Origin: Aquabacterium humicola
Lineage (GTDB): Bacteria > Pseudomonadota > Gammaproteobacteria > Burkholderiales > Burkholderiaceae_C
Direction: 5' to 3'
NCBI RefSeq assembly: GCF_030167915.1
Contig: NZ_JARGNB010000001.1
Location: forward strand, 372,001 to 436,000
Length of the DNA stretch: 64,000 nucleotides
Each line of letters opens with the position of its first letter. The stretch's first letter is position 1. A model generated the notes under the pieces. It searched no databases, was not told where the DNA came from, and saw only the letters and a program-made list of their open reading frames with translations. The translations under genes and the position numbers were made by a program. Shown in pieces: positions 8,262 through 16,658 of this stretch.

Positions 8262-8756
8262 GTGGCCGCGCTCCACCTCGAGCTCGAGATCGACAGCGAG
8301 GTGTACCCCGAGCTGCACGCGATGTTGTGCGCGCTCGGCAGCGACGCTTCGCGCGGCGAACGGCTGCGGCAGCTCGCGGCCAGCGGCCTGGTGTGGGAGT
8401 ACGTGCGGCTGCGCGCGCCGGTAGCCGCGGTGCAGCGGGCCTCCGCGACGCCTGCGCCGTGGGCCGGCGCGGGGGTGGCCGCGGCGACGAGGCCGCCCCC
8501 GCCCCGGGCGCCGACGGCCGACTTCGTCGACCTCGCGATCGACGCGATGCCGCCGGCGGCACCGGCCGACGCGCGCCCCGCGGAAGCCCGCGCATCGGAG
8601 CCGCCGCTGCTGGTCGATGTGGTGCAGGACGAGGGGCCGGGGGCGATGGCCGCATCCGCCGTGCCGATGGCCGACGGCGTGCCGCCCGACGAGGCGTCGA
8701 CGACGCGTGCGCGCCTGCTGCGCATGCGCGACCGCGGCCTGTTTCGGAACGGCTAA
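8262..8756 (+). CDS. Putative ParR/StbB-like partner of the actin-like ATPase
   Basis: A 164-residue protein starting at GTG, 7 bases after the ParM-like gene. The N-terminal 55 residues read like the StbB/ParR plasmid-stability family: a beta-strand (LHLELEID), then a helix pair with the pattern RGERLRQLAASGL that resembles a ribbon-helix-helix or related DNA-binding unit. The rest is a long Ala/Pro-rich, low-complexity linker ending in a charged C-terminal helix (RARLLRMRDRGLF). In ParR proteins the C-terminus contacts the ParM filament end, and that short helix could serve the same role. This is inference from order and layout; sequence similarity is weak by eye. Confidence 0.6.
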   Translation: MAALHLELEIDSEVYPELHAMLCALGSDASRGERLRQLAASGLVWEYVRLRAPVAAVQRASATPAPWAGAGVAAATRPPPPRAPTADFVDLAIDAMPPAAPADARPAEARASEPPLLVDVVQDEGPGAMAASAVPMADGVPPDEASTTRARLLRMRDRGLFRNG

Positions 8757-8774
8757 GCCCATGCACAACGAGGA

Positions 8775-8918
8775 TGCGGGCCCCGAGGCCCGGATCCAGG
8801 TCTCTCGCCAGCAGGCCCTCGCCGGGCGCGCTGGAGGGAGACCCCGGCCGGTGGCTGCCTTGCTCGGCAGCACCCGCCCGGGAGGTCACCGGAGCGACAG
8901 GTCGCGCCGGGACCTGGG
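8775..8918. other. Structured intergenic segment between convergent genes
   Basis: Between the ParR-like gene and the leftward lipoprotein gene lie several nested inverted repeats: CGGGCC-CCGA-GGCCCG near 8778-8793; an outer pair CCAGGTC (8796-8802) with GACCTGG (8911-8917); an inner pair around 8822-8830 with 8903-8910; and a perfect GCTGCC-TTGCTC-GGCAGC hairpin at 8854-8871. Together they could fold into a rod of about 120 bases. No T-run follows on either strand. It may be a two-way terminator or a small structured RNA; no riboswitch, SRP or RNase P consensus was recognised. Confidence 0.35.
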
Positions 8919-8927
8919 ACAACGCTG

Positions 8928-9386
8928 TTAACCGTAGGCGCGGTGCAGCGTTCCACCTTCGTAGCGCACGCGATCGCCGACGCGCAGATCGTCGATGCGC
9001 TGGAAGTCGAAGTGGCGGCGCTCGCCATTGTCGAAGCGCACGCTCACACGGTAGACGTCGTCGGCGCGCCGCTTCTCGATGTTGTGGCCGATGATCGCGC
9101 CGCCGACGGCGCCGATGCCGGTGGCCGCCGCGCGGCCGGTGCCGCCGCCGACCTGGTTGCCCAGCACGCCGCCGACGATCGCGCCGATCACCGCGCCGGC
9201 ACCCGGTCCGCGTTGGTCGGCCGCGACGACGTCGATGCCGGCCACCGTGCCGGTCGACGCGGTGTAGTACGAACCGCCGGTCGTCACCGGCGCGTCGGCG
9301 ACGTTCCGGGTCGAGCCGCAGCCGGTGCCGAAGACGGCGGCCGAGGCGAGAAGGACGGCAAGAGGCCAACGACGCATGGTGTTCAT
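8928..9386 (-). CDS. Glycine-zipper outer-membrane lipoprotein, SlyB/Pcp-like
   Basis: A 152-residue lipoprotein. The signal peptide ends in a lipobox with Cys near residue 23 (VFGTGCGS). The middle has the glycine-zipper 2TM pattern (GAGAVIGAIVGGVLGNQVGGGTGRAAAT, then GAVGGAIIGHNIEK), the hallmark of SlyB/Pcp family envelope proteins. The C-terminus is a small beta-rich domain with a YRVSVRFDNGERRHFDF strand pair. Such proteins support outer-membrane integrity, often under envelope stress. The ATG at 9386 is preceded by a GGAG at suitable spacing. It is leftward and convergent with the ParR-like gene; suhB lies 137 bases downstream in transcription order. Confidence 0.85.
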   Translation of the reverse strand: MNTMRRWPLAVLLASAAVFGTGCGSTRNVADAPVTTGGSYYTASTGTVAGIDVVAADQRGPGAGAVIGAIVGGVLGNQVGGGTGRAAATGIGAVGGAIIGHNIEKRRADDVYRVSVRFDNGERRHFDFQRIDDLRVGDRVRYEGGTLHRAYG

Positions 9387-9523
9387 GGTTCTGCTCCAGG
9401 TGATGGATGCGTGAACCTTAGGACGTGCCGATGCGCCGCGGTGCCGGCCATAGCTCCCATGCGGCGTCGGACGCGCCGTGCCGCGGCTGTCGGAGAGTCC
9501 CTACACCGATGCTGCGCCGGCGA

Positions 9524-10570
9524 TCAGCCGCGCGGCTGCCGCGGGCCGCGGCGAGCGACCGTGCGCGGCGCGATGGGTGCCGGGGCAGCGCCGTCGGCGG
9601 GGACGGCGGCCTTGCGGATGCGCACCGGCTTGCGCTCGCGCGGCGCATCGGCCGCAGCGTCGGCCGGCGCGTCGGCGGCGCCCACCGCAGCGGCCAGCGC
9701 GTCGACGACCACGTCCGACGCCGGCGCGGCGGCCGGGGCGTCGCCGGCCGACTCGTCGGCCTTGATGACGCGGGTGTACGGCGCCAGCAGCGTCACCAGC
9801 TGCGCATAGACCTTCGGATTGCCGGCGACCAGTTCGCGCTGGTAAAGGTAGTCGGCTTCGCCGGTGAAGTTGCCGACCAGGCCACCGGCTTCGGTGATCA
9901 TCAGCGAGCCGGCCGCCATGTCCCAGGGGTTGAGGCCGGTCTCGAAGAAACCGTCGTACCAGCCGGCCGCGACATAACACAGGTCCAGAGCGGCCGCGCC
10001 CGGGCGGCGCACGCCCGCGCAGGACTGCATCACCGTCTCGAACATCTTCACGTAGCGCTGGAAGCTGTCGCCGCGGCGGAACGGGAAGCCGGTGCCGACC
10101 AGCGAGTCCGACAGGCGGGTGCGCTTGCTGACGCGCAGGCGGCGGTCGTTCAGGAAGGCGCCGCGGCCGCGCGAGGCGATGAAGAGGTCGTTGCGCGTCG
10201 GGTCGTAGACGACCGCCTGCTGTACCACGCCGCGGAACGCCAGCGCGATCGACACCGCGTAGACCGGGAAGCCGTGCAGGAAGTTGGTGGTGCCGTCCAG
10301 CGGATCGATGATCCAGACGAACTCGCTGTCCTTGGAGCCGTGCGTGCGGCCCGACTCCTCGGCCAGGATGCCGTGGCCGGGGTAGGCGCCCAGCAGCGTC
10401 TCGATGATGGCTGCCTCCGCCGCCTGGTCGACCTCGCTGACGAAGTCGTTCGGTCCCTTGTGCGAGATCTTCAGGATGTCCAGGTCCTGCGAGCCCCGGT
10501 TGATGATCGCCCCGGCGGCACGTGCGGCCTTGATGGCGATGTTGAGCATCGGGTGCAGTTGTTGCGACAT
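9524..10570 (-). CDS. suhB: Inositol-1-monophosphatase family protein (SuhB) with a long C-terminal tail
   Basis: A 348-residue Mg-dependent phosphatase. The metal-binding residues are visible: Glu in ILAEESG, the DPLDGTTNF motif, and [15 protein letters not shown] near residue 220. SuhB hydrolyses inositol phosphates and in enterobacteria also joins rRNA antitermination complexes. The catalytic domain ends near residue 270. After it comes an unusual tail of about 75 residues, rich in Ala and Pro, with a basic end ([10 protein letters not shown] and RRGPRQPRG). The tail resembles RNA-binding low-complexity ends, but no function is shown. The ATG at 10570 matches the family start ([12 protein letters not shown]). 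It is divergent from trmJ across 152 bases. Confidence 0.92.
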   Translation of the reverse strand: MSQQLHPMLNIAIKAARAAGAIINRGSQDLDILKISHKGPNDFVSEVDQAAEAAIIETLLGAYPGHGILAEESGRTHGSKDSEFVWIIDPLDGTTNFLHGFPVYAVSIALAFRGVVQQAVVYDPTRNDLFIASRGRGAFLNDRRLRVSKRTRLSDSLVGTGFPFRRGDSFQRYVKMFETVMQSCAGVRRPGAAALDLCYVAAGWYDGFFETGLNPWDMAAGSLMITEAGGLVGNFTGEADYLYQRELVAGNPKVYAQLVTLLAPYTRVIKADESAGDAPAAAPASDVVVDALAAAVGAADAPADAAADAPRERKPVRIRKAAVPADGAAPAPIAPRTVARRGPRQPRG

Positions 10571-10722
10571 GGGATGTCCTGATCCTGGAAGACGAAGGCG
10601 GCAGCGGGGGGAAAGAACGGGGCCCGCACCGGCGTGGCGGCGAGGTGGCGGCGATGTCGCCGTTTCGGGCGGCGACAATGCGCCGGCGCCGAAAGCGCGC
10701 GATTTTAGCCGCCCCGAACCCC

Positions 10723-11472
10723 GTGCCCGATTCCCGACCGACCCCCGACCCGACGCGTTTCGTGCTGATGCGCACGAGCCACCCCGGCAACGTCGGCGCG
10801 GCCGCGCGGGCGATCAAGGTGATGGGCTTCGCCGAGCTGGTGCTGGTGCAGCCGCGTTTTGCCGACGTGCTGAGCCACGAGGACACGGTGGCGATGGCCA
10901 GCGGCGCGGCCGACGTGCTGACGCGCGCGCGCATCGTCGCGACGCTGGACGAGGCGCTCGACGGCATCCAGCTGGCCTGCGCGACGGCGATGACGCCGCG
11001 CGACTTCGGCCCGCCGACCTTCGCGCCGCGCGCGTTTTTCCCGGCGCTGGCCGCCGGCGGACAGCGCATCGCCTTCGTCTTCGGCAGCGAGCGGCATGGG
11101 CTGGCCAACGAGGCGGTCTGGCGCTGCCAGGCCTGCCTGAGCATCCCGACGCACCCGGACTACGGCTCGCTGAACCTCGCGCAGTCGGTGCAGCTGATTG
11201 CCTACGAGTGGCGCCAGGCGCTGGGCGGCTTCGACGTGGTGCCGCGCACGCCGCTGGCCGACCTGGCGACGATGCCCGAGGTGCAGGGCGCGCTCGACCA
11301 CTGGCAGGCGGCGCTCGAGCAGATCGGCTTCCTCGATCCGGCGGCGCCGAAACGGCTGATGCCGCGCCTGCAGCAGTTGCTGAACCGGGCGCAGCTGACG
11401 CGCGAGGAGCTGCACATCCTGCGGGGCATTGCGCGTTCCGTGCAGACAAGGTGCCCGCCGGCAGGGAAATAG
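10723..11472 (+). CDS. trmJ: tRNA (cytidine/uridine-32-2'-O)-methyltransferase TrmJ
   Basis: A 249-residue SPOUT-class methyltransferase that modifies position 32 of the tRNA anticodon loop using S-adenosylmethionine. Evidence is the N-terminal [22 protein letters not shown] segment, the [13 protein letters not shown] motif and the C-terminal [18 protein letters not shown] knot motif. The GTG at 10723 gives a protein of normal length; ATG codons at 10645 and 10678 would add an Arg-rich extension not usual for the family, so they are less likely. The gene is divergent from suhB and 44 bases upstream of cysE on the same strand. In several proteobacteria trmJ, suhB and cysE are neighbours, which supports all three calls. 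Confidence 0.92.
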   Translation: MPDSRPTPDPTRFVLMRTSHPGNVGAAARAIKVMGFAELVLVQPRFADVLSHEDTVAMASGAADVLTRARIVATLDEALDGIQLACATAMTPRDFGPPTFAPRAFFPALAAGGQRIAFVFGSERHGLANEAVWRCQACLSIPTHPDYGSLNLAQSVQLIAYEWRQALGGFDVVPRTPLADLATMPEVQGALDHWQAALEQIGFLDPAAPKRLMPRLQQLLNRAQLTREELHILRGIARSVQTRCPPAGK

Positions 11473-11516
11473 CCGGCCGCATACACTGGCGCCGCTACAC
11501 GCCTAAGGTTTGCCAG

Positions 11517-12296
11517 ATGTTCGACCGCCTGCGCGAAGACATTGCCTGCATCCGTGAGCGCGACCCCGCCGCGCGCTCGACCTGGGAGGTGCTGACCTGT
11601 TACCCGGGCCTGCACGCACTGGTGCTGCACCGCCTCGCGCACCGCGCCTGGACCGCCGGCTTCAAGTGGACAGGCCGCTTCCTGTCGCACATCGGCCGCT
11701 TCGTCAGCGGCATCGAGATCCACCCGGGCGCCACGATCGGCCGCCGCGTCTTCATCGACCACGGCATGGGTGTCGTCATCGGCGAAACCGCCGAGGTCGG
11801 CGACGAGTGCACGATCTACCAGGGCGTGACGCTCGGCGGCACCTCGCTGGCCAAGGGTGCCAAGCGGCATCCGACGCTGGGCCGCGGCGTGATCGTCTCG
11901 GCCGGCGCGAAGGTGCTGGGCGGCTTCACCGTCGGCGACGGCGCACGCGTCGGTTCGAACGCGGTGCTGCTGCAGGCGGTGCCGGCGGGCGCGACGGCGG
12001 TCGGCATTCCGGCGCGCATCGTGCAGAAGTCGGCCGATGCGCAGCGCGAGCAGGCGGCGGCCAAGATGGGCTTCTCGGCCTACGGCGTCACCCAGGGTGA
12101 CGATCCGGTGGCGCAGGCGATGAAGGGGCTGATCGACAACGCGTCGAGCCACGAGCACCAGATCGCGCTGCTGTGGCACGCGATCGAGAAGCTGTCGTCG
12201 GGCGCGCGCGAGCTGCCGGGCAGCGAGTGCGTGCCTCAGGATGCGCACACCACCGAGCGCTTCGATGCCGAGGAACTGAACCGGCTCGTGAAGTAG
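11517..12296 (+). CDS. cysE: Serine O-acetyltransferase
   Basis: A 259-residue acetyltransferase that makes O-acetylserine from serine and acetyl-CoA, the first committed step of cysteine synthesis. The left-handed beta-helix hexapeptide repeats are clear from about residue 65 ([31 protein letters not shown]), with the catalytic His in IDHG and a second in GAKRHPTLG. The protein has the short N-terminal domain seen in many non-enteric bacteria and a C-terminal helical extension of about 60 residues. The ATG follows trmJ by 44 bases, and the two may be co-transcribed. It is convergent with the mog gene, 36 bases apart. Confidence 0.94.
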   Translation: MFDRLREDIACIRERDPAARSTWEVLTCYPGLHALVLHRLAHRAWTAGFKWTGRFLSHIGRFVSGIEIHPGATIGRRVFIDHGMGVVIGETAEVGDECTIYQGVTLGGTSLAKGAKRHPTLGRGVIVSAGAKVLGGFTVGDGARVGSNAVLLQAVPAGATAVGIPARIVQKSADAQREQAAAKMGFSAYGVTQGDDPVAQAMKGLIDNASSHEHQIALLWHAIEKLSSGARELPGSECVPQDAHTTERFDAEELNRLVK

Positions 12297-12332
12297 CGGG
12301 TTCGCGAAGGCCGCCAGCCCGCCGCGGCGGTG

Positions 12333-12920
12333 TCAGCCGTTGCGGGGCGGCCGGACCGCGCTCTTCGGGCGGAACGCCTTGCAGACCGCGTCGTCGGTCT
12401 CGAGGTACGGCCCGCCGATCAGGTCGATGCAGTAGGGCACCGCGGCGAAGATGCCGGGCACGCCCTGGTCGGGCAGGCCCTGCAAGGTCTCGGCGATCGA
12501 CTTCGGCTGCCCCGGCAGGTTGATGATCAGCGCCTTGCCGCGGATCACCGCGACCTGGCGCGACAGGATCGCCGTCGGCACGAAGCGCAGGCTGATCTGC
12601 CGCATCTGCTCGCCGAAGCCGGGCATCTGCTTGTCGGCCACCGCCAGCGTCGCTTCGGGCGTCACGTCGCGCGGCGCCGGGCCGGTGCCGCCGGTGGTCA
12701 GCACGAGGTCGCAGCGGGTCTCGTCGACCAGCGCGCGCAGCGCCTCGCTGATGCCCTGCTGCTCGTCGGGGATCAGCCGCGTCTGCCAGTCGATCGGATT
12801 GCGCAGCGCGCGCTGCAGCCAGTCCTGCAGCGCCGGGATGCCCTTGTCCTCGTAGACGCCGGCCGACGCACGGTCGCTGATCGAGACGACGCCGATGCGA
12901 ACGGGATCGAAATCACTCAT
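12333..12920 (-). CDS. mog: Molybdopterin adenylyltransferase (Mog)
   Basis: A 195-residue protein that adenylates molybdopterin before metal insertion, so it serves the formate dehydrogenase upstream and any other Mo enzymes. The MoCF_biosynth domain is complete: GVVSISDRAS at the start, TTGGTGPAPRDVTPEA in the middle, and IINLPGQPKSIAETLQGL. The ATG at 12920 overlaps the stop of darP by 8 bases, so the two genes are probably translated together. An upstream in-frame ATG at 12956 would add 12 residues inside darP and is less likely. MogA and MoaB are hard to separate by eye; length and motifs favour Mog. Confidence 0.92.
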   Translation of the reverse strand: MSDFDPVRIGVVSISDRASAGVYEDKGIPALQDWLQRALRNPIDWQTRLIPDEQQGISEALRALVDETRCDLVLTTGGTGPAPRDVTPEATLAVADKQMPGFGEQMRQISLRFVPTAILSRQVAVIRGKALIINLPGQPKSIAETLQGLPDQGVPGIFAAVPYCIDLIGGPYLETDDAVCKAFRPKSAVRPPRNG

Positions 12921-13470
12921 CGGCGCTCTCCTGTTCGACGTCGTCGTCGGTGTCATTGAGCCAGGGCTTGATGAACTGGAACAGCTCGCGGTAGCCGCGG
13001 CCGCTGCGCTGCTCGGTTGTCGCCGGGGCGTCCTTGCGCGCGGCGCGCAGCAGGCTGCGCAGGCGCTGCAGGTCGGAGCGCGGGTAGGCCTCGGCCCAGC
13101 GGGTCAGCGCGTTGTCGTCGGCGATCAGTTCATCGCGCCACCGTTCGGCCTCGTGCAGCTTCAGCGTGTCCTTCGCCGAGCCGAGCTTGAACGCCGCCAC
13201 CGCCTCGCGCAGCGGCGCCTCGTCGGCAAAGCGCATCTGCTTGCCGACGTACTGCAGCTGGCGCCGCCGGCCTTCGTGCGACTTGGTGCGGCGGTACGTC
13301 AGGATGGCCTCGCGCAGCGGCTCGGGCATCGGTGTCGCCGCGAGGCGGTCGTCGGGCAGCTCGGACAGCTCGGCGCCGAGCGCCTGGAGCGCATGGCTTT
13401 GCTGCTTCAGCCGGGTCTTGCTCGGGCGCTCGGCGCGGGCATCGTCTTGGTCTTCGGGATCGGGGCGCAC
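12913..13470 (-). CDS. darP: Ribosome-associated protein DarP (YjgA, DUF615 family)
   Basis: A 185-residue basic helical protein that in E. coli binds late 50S ribosomal particles and aids assembly. Family features are the N-terminal PSKTRLKQQSHALQALGAELSELPDDRL segment, the RRTKSHEGRRRQLQYVGKQMR motif, and the C-terminal RELFQFIKPWL. The GTG at 13470 gives the usual length and leaves 67 bases to the divergent pmbA gene; an in-frame ATG at 13539 would overlap the pmbA start codon and is less likely. The gene is paired with mog through an 8-base overlap, an order common in Burkholderiales. Confidence 0.88.
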   Translation of the reverse strand: MRPDPEDQDDARAERPSKTRLKQQSHALQALGAELSELPDDRLAATPMPEPLREAILTYRRTKSHEGRRRQLQYVGKQMRFADEAPLREAVAAFKLGSAKDTLKLHEAERWRDELIADDNALTRWAEAYPRSDLQRLRSLLRAARKDAPATTEQRSGRGYRELFQFIKPWLNDTDDDVEQESADE

Positions 13471-13537
13471 GGAGCGTGATTGGGGTGGGAGGGCGTGGCT
13501 ATGATTGTCGCCCAGCCCCAGAACAAGAGAGCCGCCC

Positions 13538-14926
13538 ATGTCCACCACCTCCCAGGGCTTCGCCTTCCAGCGCGAGCAGTTCCAGCAGATCATCGAGGAC
13601 ACGTTGGCCATCGCCAAGCAGCTCGGCGCCAGCGACGCCGGCGCCGAGGTCTCCGAGGGCGCGGGCCTGTCGGTCTCGGTGCGCAAGGGCGACCTCGAGA
13701 ACGTCGAGCGCAATCGCGACAAGTCGCTCGGCGTCACCGTCTACCTCGGCCAGCGCCGGGGCAATGCCAGTACGTCGGATTTTTCGCGCCAGGCGCTTGA
13801 GCAGACCGTGCGCGCGGCCTACGACATCGCGCGCTTCACCGCCGAGGACCCTGCCGCCGGCCTGCCGGAAGCCGACGACCTGGCGACCGCCGAGCAGGCC
13901 GCGCGCGACCTCGACCTGTTCTATCCCTGGGCGCTGGACGCCGACACCGCCGCCGAGCTGGCGCGGCGCTGCGAGGACGCGGCCTTCGCCACCGACAAGC
14001 GCATCGCCAACAGCGAAGGCGGCGGCACCTCGGCACAGCAGTCGCACTTCTGGGCCGGCAACAGCCGCGGCTTCCGCGGCGGGTATGCGAGCTCGCGGCA
14101 TTCGATCTCGGTGGCGCCGATCGCGGTGCAGCCCTCGCGCAGCCGCCGCGGCGAACCCGACATGCAGCGCGATGCCTGGTACAGCTCGATGCGCGACGCG
14201 ATGGACCTGGCGTCGCCCGAGGCGGTCGGGCGTTATGCGGCGGAGCGCGCGCTGTCGCGCCTGGCCGCGCGCAAGATCCGGACCTGCGAGGTGCCGGTGC
14301 TGTTCGAATCGTCGCTGGCCGCCGGCATGCTGGGCGCCTACGTGCAGGCCACCAGCGGCGGCGCGCTGTACCGCCGGGCCACCTTCCTGCTCGACAGCAT
14401 CGGCCAGCAGGTGCTCGCCGATCACCTCGACATCGACGAGGACCCGCACCAGCGCAAGGGCAAGGCCAGCGCCCCGTTCGACGACGAAGGCGTGCTGACG
14501 CGCAAACGACGCGTCGTCGACGCCGGCGTCGTGCAGGGCTACTTCCTGTCGAGCTACTCGGCCCGCAAGCTCGGGTTGAAGACCACCGGCCATGCCGGCG
14601 GCTCGCAGAACCTGTCGCTGACCAGCCGCAACACCCAGCCCGGCGACCACCTCGACCAGATGCTGCGCAAGCTGCACCGCGGCTTCTTCGTCACCGAGCT
14701 GATGGGGCAGGGCGTCAACTACGTCACCGGCGACTACTCGCGTGGCGCGGCCGGCTACTGGGTCGACAAGGGCCGCATCGTGCACCCGGTGCACGAGGTG
14801 ACGATCGCCGGAAACCTCAAGGACATGCTGCGCAGCATCGTCGCGATCGGCGCCGATCGTTACACGATGGGCGGCAAGACGGTCGGCTCGATGCTGCTGG
14901 ACCGCATGAAGGTGGCCGGCGCCTGA
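13538..14926 (+). CDS. pmbA: Metalloprotease PmbA/TldE
   Basis: A 462-residue protein of the TldD/PmbA family. With TldD it forms a heterodimeric protease that trims modified peptides and degrades unfolded substrates; PmbA itself lacks the catalytic HEXXH motif, and none is seen here. Family segments include GAEVSEGAGLSVSVRKGDLENVE near residues 28-50, SRGFRGGYASSRHS in the middle, and GVNYVTGDYSRGAAGYWV and the GNLKDML motif at the C-terminal end. The ATG is preceded by a purine-rich GAGAG. It is divergent from darP, a pairing common in gamma- and betaproteobacteria. No tldD lies in the window. Confidence 0.94.
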   Translation: MSTTSQGFAFQREQFQQIIEDTLAIAKQLGASDAGAEVSEGAGLSVSVRKGDLENVERNRDKSLGVTVYLGQRRGNASTSDFSRQALEQTVRAAYDIARFTAEDPAAGLPEADDLATAEQAARDLDLFYPWALDADTAAELARRCEDAAFATDKRIANSEGGGTSAQQSHFWAGNSRGFRGGYASSRHSISVAPIAVQPSRSRRGEPDMQRDAWYSSMRDAMDLASPEAVGRYAAERALSRLAARKIRTCEVPVLFESSLAAGMLGAYVQATSGGALYRRATFLLDSIGQQVLADHLDIDEDPHQRKGKASAPFDDEGVLTRKRRVVDAGVVQGYFLSSYSARKLGLKTTGHAGGSQNLSLTSRNTQPGDHLDQMLRKLHRGFFVTELMGQGVNYVTGDYSRGAAGYWVDKGRIVHPVHEVTIAGNLKDMLRSIVAIGADRYTMGGKTVGSMLLDRMKVAGA

Positions 14927-14963
14927 CGTCCGAAGGACGCGGCCGCCACCGCCAGGCGCACCG

Positions 14964-14995
14964 TCAGCGGCTCAGCGGCTCAGCGGCTCAGCGGC
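14964..14995. repeat. Four perfect tandem copies of an 8-base unit (TCAGCGGC)
   Basis: Four head-to-tail copies of TCAGCGGC lie across the 3' end of the leftward M28 peptidase gene. Read on the minus strand, each copy holds TGA, and because the period is 8 the stops fall in successive frames. The annotated stop (14982-14980) lies inside the third copy. Copy-number slippage here would alter the last residues only slightly, as another TGA is always near. Confidence 0.9.
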
Positions 14996-16449
14996 AGCGG
15001 AAAGGCCGCCAGGCTGGCATGGCCGTCGCGGTCCACCGCCTGCACGCCGAAGATCAGGTTGTCCTTCGACAGCCCGGTCATCACCACCCGGGTCACCATG
15101 CCGACGTCGCGCCGGTGCTGCCACACCGGCGAGCCGGTCTCGCGCCAGACGACGCGGTAGCCGGCGAGGTCGTCCTCGGTGTTGGGCTCCCAGCGCAGCG
15201 CGGTGTCGTTCGTCAGCTCGAGCACCTCGATGCGTGCCTGCTTCGGCGCCGCCGGTGCCCGTGCCAGCGCCGCGAGGCCGGCGATGTTGATGCGCGCGAC
15301 ATCGGCGACGTAGGCGAAGTCGACGAATTCCGGCAGGTCGCCGTAGCGCACGCCGTTTTCGATGCGCACGTCCTGGTGCTGGTGGCGGAAGTTCTCGAAG
15401 GGTTCGGTGAAGCGCACCGCCGGGTAGCCGCGCGCCAGGAAGGGCAGGTGGTCGCCGCCGCGCAGGTAGCGGTCGGGGCGCTGGATCAGGTTGACCTGGA
15501 AGCCCGGCAGCGCGCGTTCGCCGATCTCCTTCAGGTGGCGGCCGAGCTGGTGCGTCGGCAGGTCGGCGTTGCCGCCGGCACGCGCGAGGGCATCGAGCTG
15601 CTGGCGCACCGCCTCCTGTGCTGCCGCGTCGTCGGCGCTCTGGTTCGCCGGCGGCCGCAGCACCAGCCGCAGCAGCGGCGTCAGCCCGTCGGCGAACAGG
15701 CGCAGCTGCCGCGCATCGCGCTGGCCGAAATCGCCGACCGGGCTGCCGATGATGTCGTTGGTGATCATCGCGTCGATCTGCAGGCCTTGCCGCTTCGCCT
15801 GTGCGGCCCAGTGCGTCGCGCCGAGCAGGCCCTGCTCCTCGCCGGCCACCGCCATGAAGACCAGGGTCGCGTCGAAGCGGTGGCGCGCCATCACGCAGGC
15901 CATCTCCATCACCGCGGCGGTGCCGGAGGCATCGTCGTTGGCACCGGGCGCGGCCGACTGCGCGTCCATCACGTCGCTGGCGCGCGAGTCGTAGTGGCCG
16001 CTGACGACGATCAGCCGCTCGCGCGAGCCGGCCTGCGTTCCGGGCAGCGTCGCCACGACGTTCACCACCGGCGTCGCCCGCGGCACGCGGGCGCCGGGCG
16101 GCTCGACGTGTTCGTCGAAGGCCACCTGCAGCCGGCCGCCGGCGGCGACCGAGCACGCGTCAAGCTCGGCCTTGATCCAGCGCCGCGCCGCGCCGATGCC
16201 CTGCGTCGCGGACGTGGTGTCCGACAGCGTGTGCCGCGTGCCGAACCCCACCAGCGCCCGGATGCGGGACTCGATGCGCTGCGCGGAGATGTCGGCGACC
16301 AGCGCGGCGATGACCGCGTCGGCCCCCGGGGGAGGCGGCGCGGAAACGCCTGCGCAGGCCGCGAGCAGGGCCGGCGGCGCGAGTCGGGCGAGTCGGGCGA
16401 GTCGGGCGACAGGAACGGCGGCGCGGTTCGTGAAGCGGGCGGCGGGCAT
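14980..16449 (-). CDS. M28-family zinc aminopeptidase, predicted exported lipoprotein
   Basis: A 489-residue exopeptidase-like protein. The N-terminus carries a signal with repeated Ala-Arg-Leu triplets and a possible lipobox (ALLAACAG, Cys near 32), so the enzyme likely acts in the periplasm or at the outer membrane. The zinc ligands of family M28 are visible: His in VSGHYDSRA, Asp in GANDDASG, the catalytic Glu pair in AGEEQGLLG, Asp in MITNDIIG, and His in RGGDHLPF. After the catalytic domain, the last 100 residues form a fibronectin-like beta domain (ALRWEPNTEDDLAGYRVVWRE). It stands alone, convergent with pmbA. The substrate is unknown. Confidence 0.88.
   Translation of the reverse strand: MPAARFTNRAAVPVARLARLARLAPPALLAACAGVSAPPPPGADAVIAALVADISAQRIESRIRALVGFGTRHTLSDTTSATQGIGAARRWIKAELDACSVAAGGRLQVAFDEHVEPPGARVPRATPVVNVVATLPGTQAGSRERLIVVSGHYDSRASDVMDAQSAAPGANDDASGTAAVMEMACVMARHRFDATLVFMAVAGEEQGLLGATHWAAQAKRQGLQIDAMITNDIIGSPVGDFGQRDARQLRLFADGLTPLLRLVLRPPANQSADDAAAQEAVRQQLDALARAGGNADLPTHQLGRHLKEIGERALPGFQVNLIQRPDRYLRGGDHLPFLARGYPAVRFTEPFENFRHQHQDVRIENGVRYGDLPEFVDFAYVADVARINIAGLAALARAPAAPKQARIEVLELTNDTALRWEPNTEDDLAGYRVVWRETGSPVWQHRRDVGMVTRVVMTGLSKDNLIFGVQAVDRDGHASLAAFPLPLSR
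16381..16407. repeat. Three tandem copies of a 9-base unit in the M28 peptidase signal region
   Basis: GAGTCGGGC is repeated three times head to tail. It lies in frame in the leftward M28 gene and encodes the repeated Ala-Arg-Leu triplets of the signal peptide. Copy changes would lengthen or shorten the n-region by three residues without a frameshift. Confidence 0.85.
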
Positions 16450-16658
16450 CGGCCGAGTGTCGCCCCCGAGCGCCGCGGCGGCCTGGGACTTTCCCGAATT
16501 TCAGGGAGTTTCAAGCTCGCGGCCCTAGTCTGCGCAGCGGTCGCGCCCCGCAGCCTGGGTCCGGACCGCCGCGTTGACGGGGTTTCACCCCCCGCGAGGC
16601 GTTGGACCGACTTCTAGAATGCCGCGCGTTTCATTGCGAAATTACACAGGAGATGTGC

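Noticed and set aside
8775..8918. 6S RNA, SRP RNA or a riboswitch
   Set aside because: A rod-like fold is possible, but none of the conserved sequence elements I know for these RNAs is present; kept only as an unnamed structured segment.
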